A stretch of 64,000 nt of DNA, from assembly GCA_013397695.1 (NCBI GenBank), contig VYZI01000325.1, positions 362,381 to 426,380 of the forward strand, in the 5' to 3' direction. Position numbers and translations under genes: made by a program. How positions within the stretch are numbered: position 1 is the stretch's first letter; each line of letters opens with the position of its first letter. This DNA comes from Centropus unirufus. Taxonomy: Eukaryota > Chordata > Aves > Cuculiformes > Centropidae. Positions 14,520 to 27,162 of the stretch are shown piece by piece. A model generated the notes under the pieces. It did not search any database. It was not told the origin of the DNA and saw only the letters and a program-made list of their open reading frames with translations.

Positions 14520-15052
14520 CTGGAAAGGAGTTAATTCCCTGGGTTTGTTGGAAAAAAAAAAAAGTTAATTTTAACAAGCAGCTAGGAAAGGGCAGAGCTG
14601 GGGCAGTTGAACAAACCAATGAGATATTCCATGCCACTGACATCATGTCCTGTATATAAAAGGGGGGTTGCCAGAAGGGCAGGGTGGGTTTGAGCAGTCC
14701 ACTGCAGCTGGGCTGAGTTCAGAGTTTCAGGTTTCATGGTGCAGTTGTTTTTCAGTGACACAGCCTCACACTGCTGTTTCTGTGGCGCAGAGGCACATCT
14801 CAGAATTCCAGATTGGGAGCAGCTGGGCATTGGTCTCTGGTCTCTGGTCACCAAGCAATTTTATGTTGTATATCACCCATTCTGTGGATGCTCAGTTAAA
14901 CTGTTTTTATCCCAACCCATGAGTTGTACCTTCTCGTTTTTACTCCCCTCCTCATCCCATCAGAGGGGGGTGGGGTGAGCAAGCAGCCACCATGGGGCTA
15001 AAACCAAATGCCACATGATGCTTTGTTACTGACTTGTGGCTAAACCACAACA
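14520..15052 (+). mobile_element. Solo LTR of an ERVL-like avian endogenous retrovirus
   Basis: Order of signals: a GATATTCCATGCC...TGACATCATG block, a TATA box at 14,653-14,660 (TATATAAA), a degenerate polyadenylation signal near 14,895, a 'TTTTTATCCCAACCCATGAG' block, and a terminal ...TAAACCACAACA at 15,052. This is the layout of a common avian ERVL LTR, plus-strand sense. No gag, pol or env sequence adjoins it, so it is a solo LTR or a remnant. The 5' boundary is approximate and the U3 looks shortened. Relative to the presumed ENOX1 transcript it is antisense and intronic. Confidence 0.8.
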
Positions 15053-17339
15053 ATGAGCCAAAAAAATATAACCTTTGTAACTGCTATTTTATTTGTAGTA
15101 TATAGTGCCAAACAATCAAATTTGTTATTAGGCAGAAGGTAAACCTAATTGCAAGACTGATAAGCTGGCCTTATACAAAAGCTGCCCTGTCAGACGTGCT
15201 GTGTCCTTCCAGATTTGAACAAATGAAGCCCACTCTGGCTGCACAGTTCTCCATTCTTTTCCTTCTCATCCATGGAGAGCAGATTACACTAAGCAGCCAC
15301 TCCATTCTTTCATTATCAGCAAGCTTTCTCTTTCCTTTTCCCTAAAGGCTTTATGTGGTTACATAATCTCCCTTAATATTTTCCAAGGAACTTTAAAATA
15401 ATTCCAATTTTTAGCCTTGCTCTTTTACTTAAAAAATGTTAATAGTTTCCTTCCCATGTTGAAATGACAGCTGTGTTCTATTTTGCAAAGAAAACAATAT
15501 AAACTACACATTATGTAGGTGCTGCAAAACGATACAGATGTTAAACAAATGCATAACGAAAATTAAAACTACAAAACCCAACTAATGACACGTGTACAGC
15601 ACCTGGTTTCACATGTTCTTCTGTATTAACCTTACAGAATTGGCAAGAAACTGGACAACTATGTAGATTGGCAACAGTGCACTGAGCCTTTCACTTCATA
15701 TGAGTCTAAGTTTTAGACCTGCTCCCTCTAGGAACTGAAAACATTTGCTCTCTCAGAGGCTGTCAATGATATAAAATGGTAATGCCTATCTGGTTCACAC
15801 AAAATGGGAGATTATCTTGCAGGAAAAAGAATCATCAGCATGAGCAGTATTTCCTCTTTCTCATAAGATATGAATAACCTTGGACCAAAACACTTGCCAA
15901 AGGTACCTTCATTTGCTAAAGTGAAATTAACCTAAGGAAGCTCATTTTAGACCAGCTCATGCAAAGGCAATATAAAGAAAATCCTAAATCAAATGGACTG
16001 TCCAGGACCTTTAAGTTTTCAGTTTTCACATGTAACAGCTGGCCACTAACACCTCTGGCTATGGTTTGCGTGAAGACAGTGGAAACCAGGTGTGCACATA
16101 CAGAGAAGGCATGAGGGTGCATGTACAGACCACTCTATTGCAGCTCATAAATCTGCGCAGGATGCTTGTTCACATTCAGGTACCCATCATCCTTATCTGC
16201 CAGCAGAAGACCATAATCACTGCACTTTTTAAAACTTCTTTCGATGCATCTATAACCACGCTACTCTGGACTGTGCTCTCGGCAGATTTCACAGCTATGC
16301 AAGGGTCACACCTCTGAGGAAAACTCTCAATAAACTAAGTGGATCACTTGTTCAGTAAATGCAACTCTTTCTTCTGAGTCACTATGGAAGTAATGCCAAC
16401 ATCCATCATAAGTCATCAGAAGAGATTAATCCATGGATCTTTGCCACCAAAATACAGGCCTCTACCACTGGAAATGAGAGAGAACTACTTCAGTTGGTGC
16501 AAAAGAGTAAGCACTTATTCTTATGCAGAAGAGCCACTGAATTAGGATATAACACAATTTCACAGAATGTCAGACCAGCAAAATATTAGGAAGCAGTCTG
16601 CTACTTTCAGATGGAACAAACTTATTTGTCATTGCTGAAGATCTTTGTGACTCTTCTGGTCTACTCTCTCTTCCACTACTACAATAGTAGTGCCCATTCT
16701 AAGAGCGTGCTCTCATTTTGGTTATGGCATTCCACGTCCCTAAATTCACCCCACGCCTTTATGAGCTACTTCTATGCAATTTCTTCTTTGCTTCACTGAC
16801 AGAATGCTTCCTAACAGATATGGGTAAATCTAAACAGAGTTGTAAAAAATGCTATTAAACTCTCACTTTATTCTGCCCCAGCCAGAGCTGCTATATCCTG
16901 ATGCATCTTTATGTTGTATGTAGGGCACAAACCCCTTTAGCATCTACCTAATGTTAACCTGTCATACCAAAATGGTTGTATATTATCCACCCTGGCCATG
17001 GAGGGACTGTTCCTCATCATGTTTTGATGAGATCTCCACATCCTAAATGCTAACATGATGTTAAAATTACCTGCCAGACTATTTGTTCTCAAGCAGTCAC
17101 GTGAGGTGTATTAGGAGTGTGCTGGGTTTTAATAGACAGAGCAACATTTTTCGTCTTATTCTGCACACAGGAAACCTAGAGAAAAACTAAACTTGTTTTC
17201 TATGGTTTCAAAACACCCCTTTCTTGCACCATCAAATACTTATACCAAAGGTCAGTCTCACCAAAGAGCTCTACTCCAGATCAGCTTTCACCTGCGTGTG
17301 GTGATCTCCTGCAAGATCACTGTTTTAATCAATATCACA

Positions 17340-17361
17340 GAAGGAAGGAAGGAAGGAAGGA
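17340..17361 (+). repeat. (GGAA)n microsatellite
   Basis: Five tandem GGAA units in a run of about 22 bp with no interruption. GGAA tracts can bind ETS-type factors; nothing else here suggests regulation. Confidence 0.9.
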
Positions 17362-18239
17362 TTACTCTGAATCACTTGTTTTACCTTATGGTTACCAAAA
17401 CAGGACTTGTTTAAACAGTTGGCTGTCAGGTATCCACAAAGCATGGCGGAGGGAAATCCACCTCCTCCTCTGCAATTGGCATGGTTGATGGAAAACAGTC
17501 TGCACAACGATTTTTTTTCTGAATACTTGCTTGGAGTAAAATGAATTGCAAGACACCAATGTAATAACACCATTCCAGGCATGGGTTCCTCAAAAAAGCT
17601 GCCACTATAGCTCAATCCTGCATCTTCCCTGGCTGAGCTGTCTCCCACTCTGAACAGATGAGGCAGCAATGCACCTCGGGAGTGATTATCCATATGTCTC
17701 AGCTTCTTGACCATTAATGGCAGTAGCCATCAGGACTTGGACTGCACACAGATTATTCAGATCACAGGAGGCAGCTGCTAGGAGCCCAGGGCATCTGATG
17801 AGGGGACAGGAAGGAAGTAGTAGTGCCTACTATCCATCATTACTAATTGATGGCAGCAAGATTCTTTAGATGATCAAACAAAATGCTGCAGAAACTGTCA
17901 ACAAACAAGAAGCTGTCACCTCCATGCCCTCTACACCACCCTGGGATGCTCATTGCTTTCAAAAAGGAATAAAAGAATAAACAAGCACTGTTTACTAAAA
18001 AAGCTACTGTAGCCAATCCTTGAATATCCATCGCAGCATTGACTCAACCTGAGCCCGTATGATGATCCATTTCCAAGTCAGGCACTTACAAAAGCATAAA
18101 ACCCAATTGTCTTGGCATTGGAAACCACTTAGCCAGAGTATGAACTCTCCAGTTTGAGAAAAATAAAGTCATGGGTGGGTGGCCCAGTATCAGACCTAGT
18201 TTCTCTTGTAACCTTCAGCTAAAACTAGAAATAAACAGA

Positions 18240-18990
18240 GACATGAAAAAAGGCTGTTGGATCTTGTACTCCATCTCCTTGAAAATGCATCAATTGTCTC
18301 CCCCAGTAAATTTGCTGGTGACTGGCCTTCTCTTACTTTAAATGCCTGAAGAGGGGTGAGGAGCTCTCACTACATCTGGACTAATATAGGCTCAAATACA
18401 TCCTTCTGTCATTAAGTTTCTGCCTAGAATGTATCTTAAACTTTTATTTCCTCAATTTCTCTATTTATTCATTTATTCCTAAGTATTCTCCCACATAATG
18501 CACAAAAAGCATCAGATTCCTTTGACTACAATACATTTCAAATATCTACACACAGTTAACCTATCTCCCCGCATTCAGTGTCAGCCAAGAAATATGGCTG
18601 GTTTTCAATATTTCCCCTCATCTAATTCTCCAGACCCTCAAGTATATTTTTTGCTCTTCTCTAAGCTTCATTTAAATTACAAATATATTCCTGTTAATAC
18701 AATATTCAGAGTTTTCAGATCTATTCACAGCAGATTCTTATAAAAAGGTAATCCCACCTCTTTGTTCATGGACATAGTACCTTTTCCTTATCAGTTCAAC
18801 CACAAATCTTGCTGTTCTGTAACCAAGACACACTGCAGACTCATGGATTAATTCCTGCTGGGTCTTAATTCTAGATCCCTCCCAGCTATTACCCATCAAT
18901 ATCTTCCCAATTTGAGACCCCTCTGAATTTTCCTTTTCCTTAAATATGTTCCCTTCACTCTACTGTCCTGTAGAAACTCTCCTTAAAGTT
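18240..18990 (-). repeat. Ancient CR1-type LINE remnant, 3' UTR and end of ORF2
   Basis: Blocks in order, minus orientation: GACTGGCCTTCTCTTACTTT and AAATGCCTGAAGAGGGGTGA, then CTAAACTTTT-like, CAAATATCTACACACAGTTA, GCTCTTCTCTAAGCTTCATT, ATTCCTGTTAATACAATATTC, ACTCATGGATTAATTCCTGC and TAGATCCCTCCCAGCTATTA. These follow the order of the old amniote CR1 3' end. The copy is heavily diverged with no intact frame; the limits are soft. Confidence 0.58.
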
Positions 18991-21900
18991 CTGTTTACTT
19001 GAAAGCAAAGTTACAGGTGTTGCTCGAGACCCCTTGAGATTCCATAGAGCATTTAATTACATGCCTAACTCTAGTCACACACCTAAACCCAGTTGACCTT
19101 GGCAAGCAGAGATGAGCTTAAACATACATTAAAAAATAAAAAGAGTTAGGCATGCAAGGCAGTGCTTTGCTGAACCAAATCCTCAGTTTCTGTAATCACT
19201 TGGATGTTTTATTTTCCATATTTGGCAAGAATTGACAGCTCAGTGCTTTTATGTTACAGGATTTAAAAATGAAGCTTCAAGAGAGTCCAACAGTGACATC
19301 ATGCTTTTGTTCCTTTCTTGAAATAAGAATAGGAAGTAAATAACCTAAGTGAATATGCAACAGTACAGTAATCATTAAGTCTATAGGATTTAAATAAGCA
19401 GTAACTCTACATTCTTGTTACAGCAGTTCCTGTTTGGGGAAAAAAAAAGTAGGCCCTGTGAGAATTGTAAAAAAAGCACATGTATCTCAGTAAGGCACGT
19501 GGAAGGTTCTCCATTAGCTCATGAGCCCCTGCCATCATTGCACAGATAAATGGAGAAAGCAAAGCTGTCCATTTCTTAATTCATGTCTACCAAATGCCTC
19601 TATATGCAATGGACTCAACTCACTGTTCCCTGAAAGGTGGATTTTTAGGGGGGAGGAAGGGAAAGAAGGTACTAGGTTTTGAGTTTGGTCATGGATTGAC
19701 TATTTCCAACAGCAACCAACCCATCTGGCAGCAGATGTAAGATTTCACATTCATCACCAGTAACAAATGCAGTTGGCATAACAGGAATTTCGTGGAGAGT
19801 ATTTAAAATCACTTCCAAATGTATTCCATTGTTTATACACAGAATACTTCATGACCTTTCTCTTCCCCTTGTTTTTTGTTTGTACTTCTTGTTTTCTTTG
19901 CCTTCCTTCATTCTGCTGTCTGCTAAACACAGGCAGAGACTAAGCGGGAACTACAATTAGGCAGCCATACCAAGCTTAATCTGTGCGCTACCTAATTGTA
20001 AGATTGGGGGTTTGGGAGGCATACCATCCAAGAAAGGAACAGAGTAGAAAAATTGGAAAATGACTACTTCCTCTCAAACCGTAAAACCATTCAAAATTCA
20101 ATTAAAATGTTCTAAACTAAACGATTCACACATGCTATGTCACCAAAATGTGTGATTTCAAATGCAGACAATACATTGATCAGAATTATAATATTCTCTG
20201 ACCACTCCACTTTCACATTTTTCATCGAAGTGGTGGCAGTTGTAACCTTTATGTACCCCAGTACTTGAGATAAACTAGAAAAATGTTTATAGGCAATACA
20301 AATTAATTGTACATGACTGCATATTGGACCTATTAAATAATGGTATGAACCCCAGTGTCATTCAGAGAACACCATTCCTGCACCCAGCACAAATACCTCT
20401 GTTTAACAATGCAAACATGATGAAGTTTGCTGTCTTCCCCACAGCAATTTTTTTCTTGGGGTTATATAGTTTCTCAGATGGAAATGATATCCTCACTGTC
20501 GCAGAATCACAGGAAAGCTACCATTGTGTTTATTTACAGTCTGGCCGCTGTAAATACCTCTGGATAGCAAAGACCCGTAGGAAAAAGTCTGTGAGCAACT
20601 TTTTGCCCATTTCTCCTTTCAAGAAAGGAGAGGTGGCAAAGAGACAAAAGCACCGAAATTTCTCTGCTGCATTGTACAAACAAGTACTCATCTGTGCCTA
20701 AACACCTCCTTTCCCTGTTGCAGATCAGCATCTCCAGCAGCCTCCAAAGCTCTAACACCTGCTGGAAGGCAGGAACCCGACAGGCAGCAAGCACCGATAC
20801 CGGGTTGGCTCCACAGCTTGCACTAATGGATTTTTTCAGATAGATGGCAGTGCACGAAGTGCATCCGAGATTGGTCCAGGGTCGAGATGCCATCTCAATG
20901 CTCAGGCACTTTAACTAAGGGAATTGCTGCATTATCAAGAGCACTTTTAGAAAGATCATGGCTTCGGGCCCAATCCTGCTGCACTGTGATAGCTGTAGCT
21001 CTTTTGAAGGGTTGAACTGGATGCCAAGAACATAAACATGGCAAAACAGCACTTTGGATTTTACTTCCTATTCCTGTGTGTGGTAAAGGATTCTTCTTTC
21101 AATATAGTCTATCAAATGTAGTTTTAAGAGACAAAGCTAAAGGCTTACTAATGAGTCGAAGTCAAAAAAGATATTGTATACTGGATATAGGAGATGATAA
21201 ATCTGACTTTCAAGGATCTGTAATAGCATAGATTTAGAATTAGTCCATCGATAAGAATGGGGAATTTCAAACCACTCTTATTGGCAAAAATTCTACAGTT
21301 CTTAATTTTGTGCCCCTCTTCATTCTAACAGACATTTTTAACAAGCTAAGAGAGCAGAGAGAAATTTTAACCATTTAACTGCATTTACCCCAGCAAATCA
21401 CTTTCTCACAGAATACTAACAGAGCAGCCAAAACAAACAGGAGCAATTCTAACTACACAATTAGTAGTTCTGTACCTACTGCTTGGGGGTTTTGACATAA
21501 AGCTATCATGATGTAGAAGCATCCACCATTGTTTTGTTTTCTGTTCGCAGTAGGGGGTTGCTAGGAAACAAAATACTATTGTCTGATTTCATGATCTATT
21601 GCCTGGTTTGCCTAGCAATAGTGTCTTGTAAATCTATTACTAGATTATTTTATATTTCACATTGAGATTAAGACTAACATCAAAACATATGCATACAGAG
21701 AGGAGCAACAAAACATGCATCAAAAACCAGGGGAAAGGATGTGTATATTGCAGGTTGAGGAAGGCAACCTATCATGAGGCAAAATGAACTTGAGCAGTCT
21801 GGTCATATTTATCTATGCACACACTCACACGTGCATCAGCTCGGCTGCATCTATAGTTTTGTCGACTTGTCAGAGACTCTTGCTGCTGAGGCTACAAAAC

Positions 21901-22884
21901 GTTCCTTACTACTCGAGAGCTACTGTATGCTGCAAGTTCTGTAAATACCACATGCTGCAGAGCGCCTGGTGCGGGCGAGCACACACGCCAGTTTTGTTCC
22001 TAGAATTCAGCTCAGGGTTATTTCAGTGCCTTAACTTCTTTATGCAAGAATTTTCTTTTTCACATTGAGATGGATAGAAGAGTCAGAGACAACTCCTTCC
22101 TCTCTTCCCCTCCCCCCCTTCAGTTGCAACAAAAATAAATAACTTGATAGGTAAAAAATAAATAAATGGAAAGATAGCTACAATAGAAAGCTACAAGAGC
22201 AAATTTCATTTATTTTTCCAGTGGCAAGTCTTTGTAAAGTGTGAGATGAAAAGAATAATTACAACAGACAAATTGCGGGTGCCCATCAAGGCATCCCCAC
22301 AACATGACAGGAGACCTCAAGAGCAAAAAACCAATCATACTTAAAAACTGAGAGCTAGATGAAGAGACTTCAGTACAAAGCCATAGAGAAAAAGGTTTTA
22401 AATAAAACCTGCAGAGTAGTTACTATTCCAACTTAATTATTAATGCCTATGAATTTTCTCATTCCATTTTAAATTTGGGGAAAAAAGGAATGATCTACAT
22501 TGCAAAAGACATCAAAGCTTTTGACATATTACAGCAGAACTTCCAGTGATACAAAAAAAAAAGTAATAACATGCAACATAGAAAATACACAATTCATGGA
22601 AGGGATATGAGAGCTTCTTGTCTCTCCTGCCCAGAGATGGATTTATTCAGCCTCCAATGCTCTTTTCAGAAACCAGGAGCCCTCACCAGAAACAATTTTA
22701 GAATTAAAGAACAAGAGAGTAGAGTTGCCAGGCAGCTTCTTCTACCCAAGACAACAGCAAGCTACTTCCAGAGATTAGATCAAAGCAACGAGAGATGGAC
22801 ACGACCCACAACCCATCCCACTACTTTCCCAGGGTAGGACACGGCTGTTCCCCAGCTGGTAACCCACTACAATAACTCTGCCAG

Positions 22885-24190
22885 GGACAAAACGGTGCCT
22901 GGCGCTGCCCTGTCCCTCACCGGTCGCACACCGAGATCCCGCCACCTACAGCTTCGCCGAAACCTGTTTTAAAAGGAAACCGGAGGAAGAGGGGGAGAGG
23001 GATGGGACAGTCACCTCCTGAGCTGCCACAAAAAAAACTGTTGTGCAAACTGCAGGAGGGCTACCGGGGTCCCCGCAGCCACCGGGCTCTCGGGGTTTGC
23101 CAGCGGGAGGGGACCCCGGCGCTCGGCCCCGGTTGCCCCGGGGGCGCTGCCCACCCGCTCGCCCACGGGGGGTCCCCAGGGGCGGCTGCCCGGAGCGGCG
23201 GGGCTCTGCTCGGCCGGGGCAGCCCCGTCCTGGCGCCGCTGCAGCAGCTACTGCAATTAACAAAAAATAAAAAAATAAATAAAAAATAAGGAAAATAAAT
23301 AAATAAATACATAAATAGCCTTCTAGCGGAAACGGGAGAATAAAAGCCCACCGTAACGCAGGCGGACCCCCAAACAACAACAAAAGCCGGGCGTCCAGGA
23401 GAGCAAACTTTGCGCTCTCCGGGCAGAGCCGGTGCCCCGGGGGGCTGCGGGCAGCGCCGGGGGAGCGGAGCCGGGCGAGGCTGCGGCGGCGCCGGGGCAG
23501 CGCTCCTCGCCCCTCTCCCACCGCCCTCTCCTCCCTCCCCGTCCCTCCGCAGCGCCTCCCGGCCTCCCCTCGCCCGCAGCGGGACCGCCGTACCTACCGA
23601 GCGCCGGTGCGGGGCCGCGGGAGCCGCTGCCCCCCTCCGCCGCTCGGCGGCTGCAGCGGGAGGAGGACGCCCCGCGGCGGCGGGGAGCGCGGGGGCGCCG
23701 GGAGGCGGCGGCCGCCGATGCACAAGGCAGCGCGGTGCCTCCTGTATGCGTGTGTGTGAGAGAAAGAGTGAGAGCGCCGGGGAGGGATGCTGCAAGGGAC
23801 CGAGGGAAAATTCTCCCCTCCTAGCAAAGCCGCCGACAAATGGCAAGGCAGGTGTGCGGGGAGGCGAGGCTCCCGGAGGACGAGGAGGAGGAGGGGGAAG
23901 GGGGAGAGGGGCGGTGAGGAGGGCGGGGAGCGCGCAGCCCCGCGGAGGGAGCGGCCGCAGGGTATCACGGCATCCCGGGGGAAGCGGCTCCGAGGAGGAG
24001 GAGGAGGAGGCGGCAGCCAGCCCGGACCCCCAGCTCCCAGCCGGGAGCACCCCCTGGAGCGGGAGCCGCCCTGGAAGCGGTGTGCCAGGCACCCCGGCAG
24101 AGCATCCTGCCGCGAGTGACACCCCAGGCCTCCCCTCAAACACCCGCAGCGCTGGGCAGGTTGGGAAGCTACACGCCATCCGATGGGATT
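22885..24190 (-). promoter_or_regulatory. ENOX1: Large CpG island, inferred ENOX1 promoter and 5' non-coding exon
   Basis: About 1.3 kb of very GC-rich, CpG-rich sequence, broken only by an AT-rich simple repeat at 23,259-23,317. No conserved coding frame is visible. The long Ala/Gly/Pro/Arg frames on both strands are those expected of any GC-rich DNA. In human the next gene past the 3' end of CCDC122 is the 5' end of ENOX1 on the same strand, so synteny makes this the ENOX1 start. A minus-strand donor-like GAG/GTGACT lies at 23,015 and others near 23,066 and 23,597; none can be chosen by eye. It could instead be the promoter of a non-coding RNA. Confidence 0.5.
23259..23317. repeat. (AAAT)n-like AT-rich simple repeat inside the CpG island
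   Basis: An A-rich tract of AAAT/AAAAAT units nearly 60 bp long, with GC-rich DNA on both sides. On the minus strand it reads as a T-rich tract followed by TTAATTGCAG, that is, a pyrimidine tract plus a 3' splice-site motif ending at 23,251. Confidence 0.85.
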
Positions 24191-27162
24191 GATGCTTCCT
24201 CTGGGAATCATCTTTTGAAAAGTAGTTGCATGTCTTATCTTATCTGCAGAGGGTCGCGCCTCCCAGTAGCTTCAAATCAGCACCTCTCAGGGGAAACCTT
24301 TGCTAGAGTCTGATTTTTATTTTTTTTTTTGCTTATTTATTTCCCAGGCAGACGGCAACCCTCAAATGTGACAAGAGCACCTGACCTCACCTTTCCTCCA
24401 TAAAGTCATAGGGCAGGTGGCCCAGGAGAGCTCTTCTCAGGACATGGCACTGGGCTCAGTGGGAGTTAAGGCAACAAGTGTCTCCCCAAAGCCAAGGGCT
24501 GCTCTTGGAGATGCTATTGAACACTTCGTCAGAGTTAAAAAAGGCTTTTGTGGTTGCAACTCAGCTCCAGCAGAAGGTCCTCGCTAAGCTGAACTCTTCC
24601 TGCTATTTGAATAGGAAAAGCTCGTTCTTCTCCTGGCCTGAATTACCATGCAGGGCTGCTGTAAGAAGAGGTTGTGATTTAGTGCTGGAGAGAGCCTTTG
24701 TATGCCCATTTATAATATGTGTTCAGCGCTCTTCTAGGTGACGATTAGTTCGTAAGTGAAAAGTAGCTGTGGCTGAAACGTGGAAACTAACATCGGATAT
24801 TAAATATTGCACACAGCAGCTATGATTTCTAGTCATAGAAAGAAAATCTGATAGAAAAATCTTCTGCCTCTCTTTTTCCATAGTATTTCATTCACCAAAG
24901 CAGTGCTGAATTACATCCACAGGTACTGAGCTAATTATAAATGCTCACCAACCCATCAGTTTGGGTTTACCAGCAAGCACACTTATGCAACAGAAGAAAT
25001 TTCCACACCACTGGGCTCATCTGATTTAAACAACACTGGCTTGTGTTGCCCCTGTGTGTAGCTTTTTTTCCCTTGGCTGGCAGGGTTAGTGTCACAGCTT
25101 CAGTCTGAAAAGTGACAACAAATAATACTGACACAAGTTATACCATGCAACACAAGGATACACATGTGGAGGATGAAATGCATAAATTAATGTACTAATT
25201 TAGGTAAGTGTTAACTACCTCTGCTGAGGAGTAGGAGCCACTCTTGGCCCAGCTGTACATGAGTGGATTATTTGTTTCCTGGCTGGTACTTGCTTTGTTT
25301 TTTAGTGGCAATACCAATAGTTGAATAAAGGAAAAGTTGCTGGAGACATTTCTGTTCTAAGTATCCCTGGTGAGGGAAAGGTGGCGCATATTTATATATA
25401 TATAATTTGGCCATTGTCTATATTATTCACAGTAAAAGACATATTTTCAGACTTTTAAAGCGCAGGCCCTAAGCCTGTTCATTCTTCAGCAAACTACTTT
25501 TAAAAAGCACACAGATAACTTGTGGGGAAGCTCATGGACAAGTCATACTTCCTCTGTAGTGTAAATTACCTTGTGAAATCAAGGACCAGTTAAAAACATT
25601 TCACCAACTCCAGTGTCTAAATATACTTCTTAAGTTTGTCACCTTTATCTGCATTAAATTTGCTTCTTCATCTCTTTCACCTAACACTGAATGCAGTTGT
25701 ACTTAGAAACACATAATCGCATACAGATACAACATTACAACGGTTTAAACACATTGCTCTTGATTGTTGCATAAGACTCGGCTGATATAAAACAGAGGTA
25801 AAAGAAAATATCTCTGCCAGTGTTCATCCTGTTTAATGTAACTGGCCGAGGCGTGAGAACACTTGATAAGGTTATTTCATTATGGAAATCTAGAGTTGTT
25901 CCCTCTTTCCCTCAAAGAGAACTGCCTGGACAAGCTCACGTACACAAACTCGCATGCACAAATCTGCAGAAGGTGTTACTTTCTTTGCACAGTTTTCACT
26001 AACACTTTCAGCACTTTTTTGCTATTTGTAGGTTGGTACAGTGCCTGGTTCCAGCTTTGTTAATGTTCTGAATAGCTCTTAGGAAGGTGCTGGCTTGACC
26101 CTGAAGACTTTACAGTCTAATTTTTTAATAACTGAAGGATTTGTTTTTTTATTTAAAAAAGGACTCATTTTAGCTGCCGCATAAGCATGCATTATATCCC
26201 AAGCCTTCAATCAGAGCTACACAGGCACATCTGAGAGCACAATTAGGTCGTTCGGACCTTTTAAAGCTTCAAAAATAGTCATGTGTAATTCCTTCTTCTG
26301 TAGATCCTGCAAGCTTTAAGAGAATTTTTGAAAGCTGTAAATTCCTATTTATCCACTAAGAGGCTCACAGGCAATCTTCCCCTAATGGAAATAGAACTGT
26401 AAAGCTGAAACATTAATATACACAATATGATACATTACGCAGGGATAGACTCGTCGGAGCCAACGAGAGGACACAGTGGCCATGCTACGGAGCCAGAGCC
26501 AAGCAGGTTTGCTGCACTCACTCAGCTTCCTGCACATGGATTTTACTATCTGATTTACATTAGCACTGTATGGCTCTCTAGTAAAATAATAAAAAAAAAA
26601 ATCAAAGAGGCTGACCTTTGAATCCCTTATCTGAATTGGCTGGCAACCAGTATTGCCGCATCAGAGGGCACAGTTTGGTCTAAATATGAGACATCTATTC
26701 TTCAATAACTGCCCTGTTAATATGCGAATCTCAGTCCTCTGTTGACTGTAATCTCCTGCCTCTGATTGGCTTCAGTGATGAAAAAAATTAAGATTACTTG
26801 TTAGCAGGCAAAATATGCTGTTTAGGCTTCTCCTCAAGATGAAGTGTTATATAGCCTCAAGAATGTACATGTTAGAGACAATCAGCAATAAAGCAGGACA
26901 AAAAGAGGCCAAGAACATGGGATTAGAAACATGAAAAGAGGGGAAATAATGCATTTAAAAAATTTCATTCCTTTTCTTCTTCCTGGCTTTCTCTGGGGAG
27001 TTTTGCTGGTGGCTGTTCATGGGCCATTTTTGTTCATTTCTTTTCAACCCTTGCCTTCCATACATTGTGGTCCGCTCAAGTTCACAGCAGAAGTCATGAA
27101 TTTGTACTGAGAATGCCATTTTTGTACTAGAAAACATGCACACATCTGTCTTCATGGGTCCG
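24191..27162. other. Intergenic, upstream of the inferred ENOX1 promoter; nothing named
   Basis: AT-rich, no coding exon or recognisable repeat. It contains a short TA microsatellite at 25,393-25,404. The sequence between about 26,160 and 26,360 has little low-complexity content and several homeodomain- and POU-like words, which is the texture of a conserved non-coding element, but this is an impression only. Confidence 0.5.

Larger units (their letters stand above)
1..22884 (-). other. ENOX1: Probable ENOX1 first intron; no coding exon recognised
   Basis: By human synteny this stretch lies downstream of the ENOX1 first exon on the minus strand; ENOX1 has very long 5' introns. I found no frame resembling an ENOX1 coding exon. 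Open frames are all short (up to 129 codons), unconserved in look, and compositionally like intron. Apart from the repeats listed separately (CR1 copies, one solo LTR, poly-A runs, a GGAA tract), I see nothing I can name in 1-1,506, 1,690-8,044, 8,313-13,004, 13,266-14,519, 15,053-18,239 or 18,991-22,884. Confidence 0.4.

Noticed and set aside
23061..24179. Long open frames on both strands (372 residues minus, 260 plus, 205 minus) in the GC-rich region
   Set aside because: They overlap each other in several frames and are Ala/Gly/Pro/Arg-rich because stop codons are rare in GC-rich DNA. No domain, no splice-supported frame and no recognised family.
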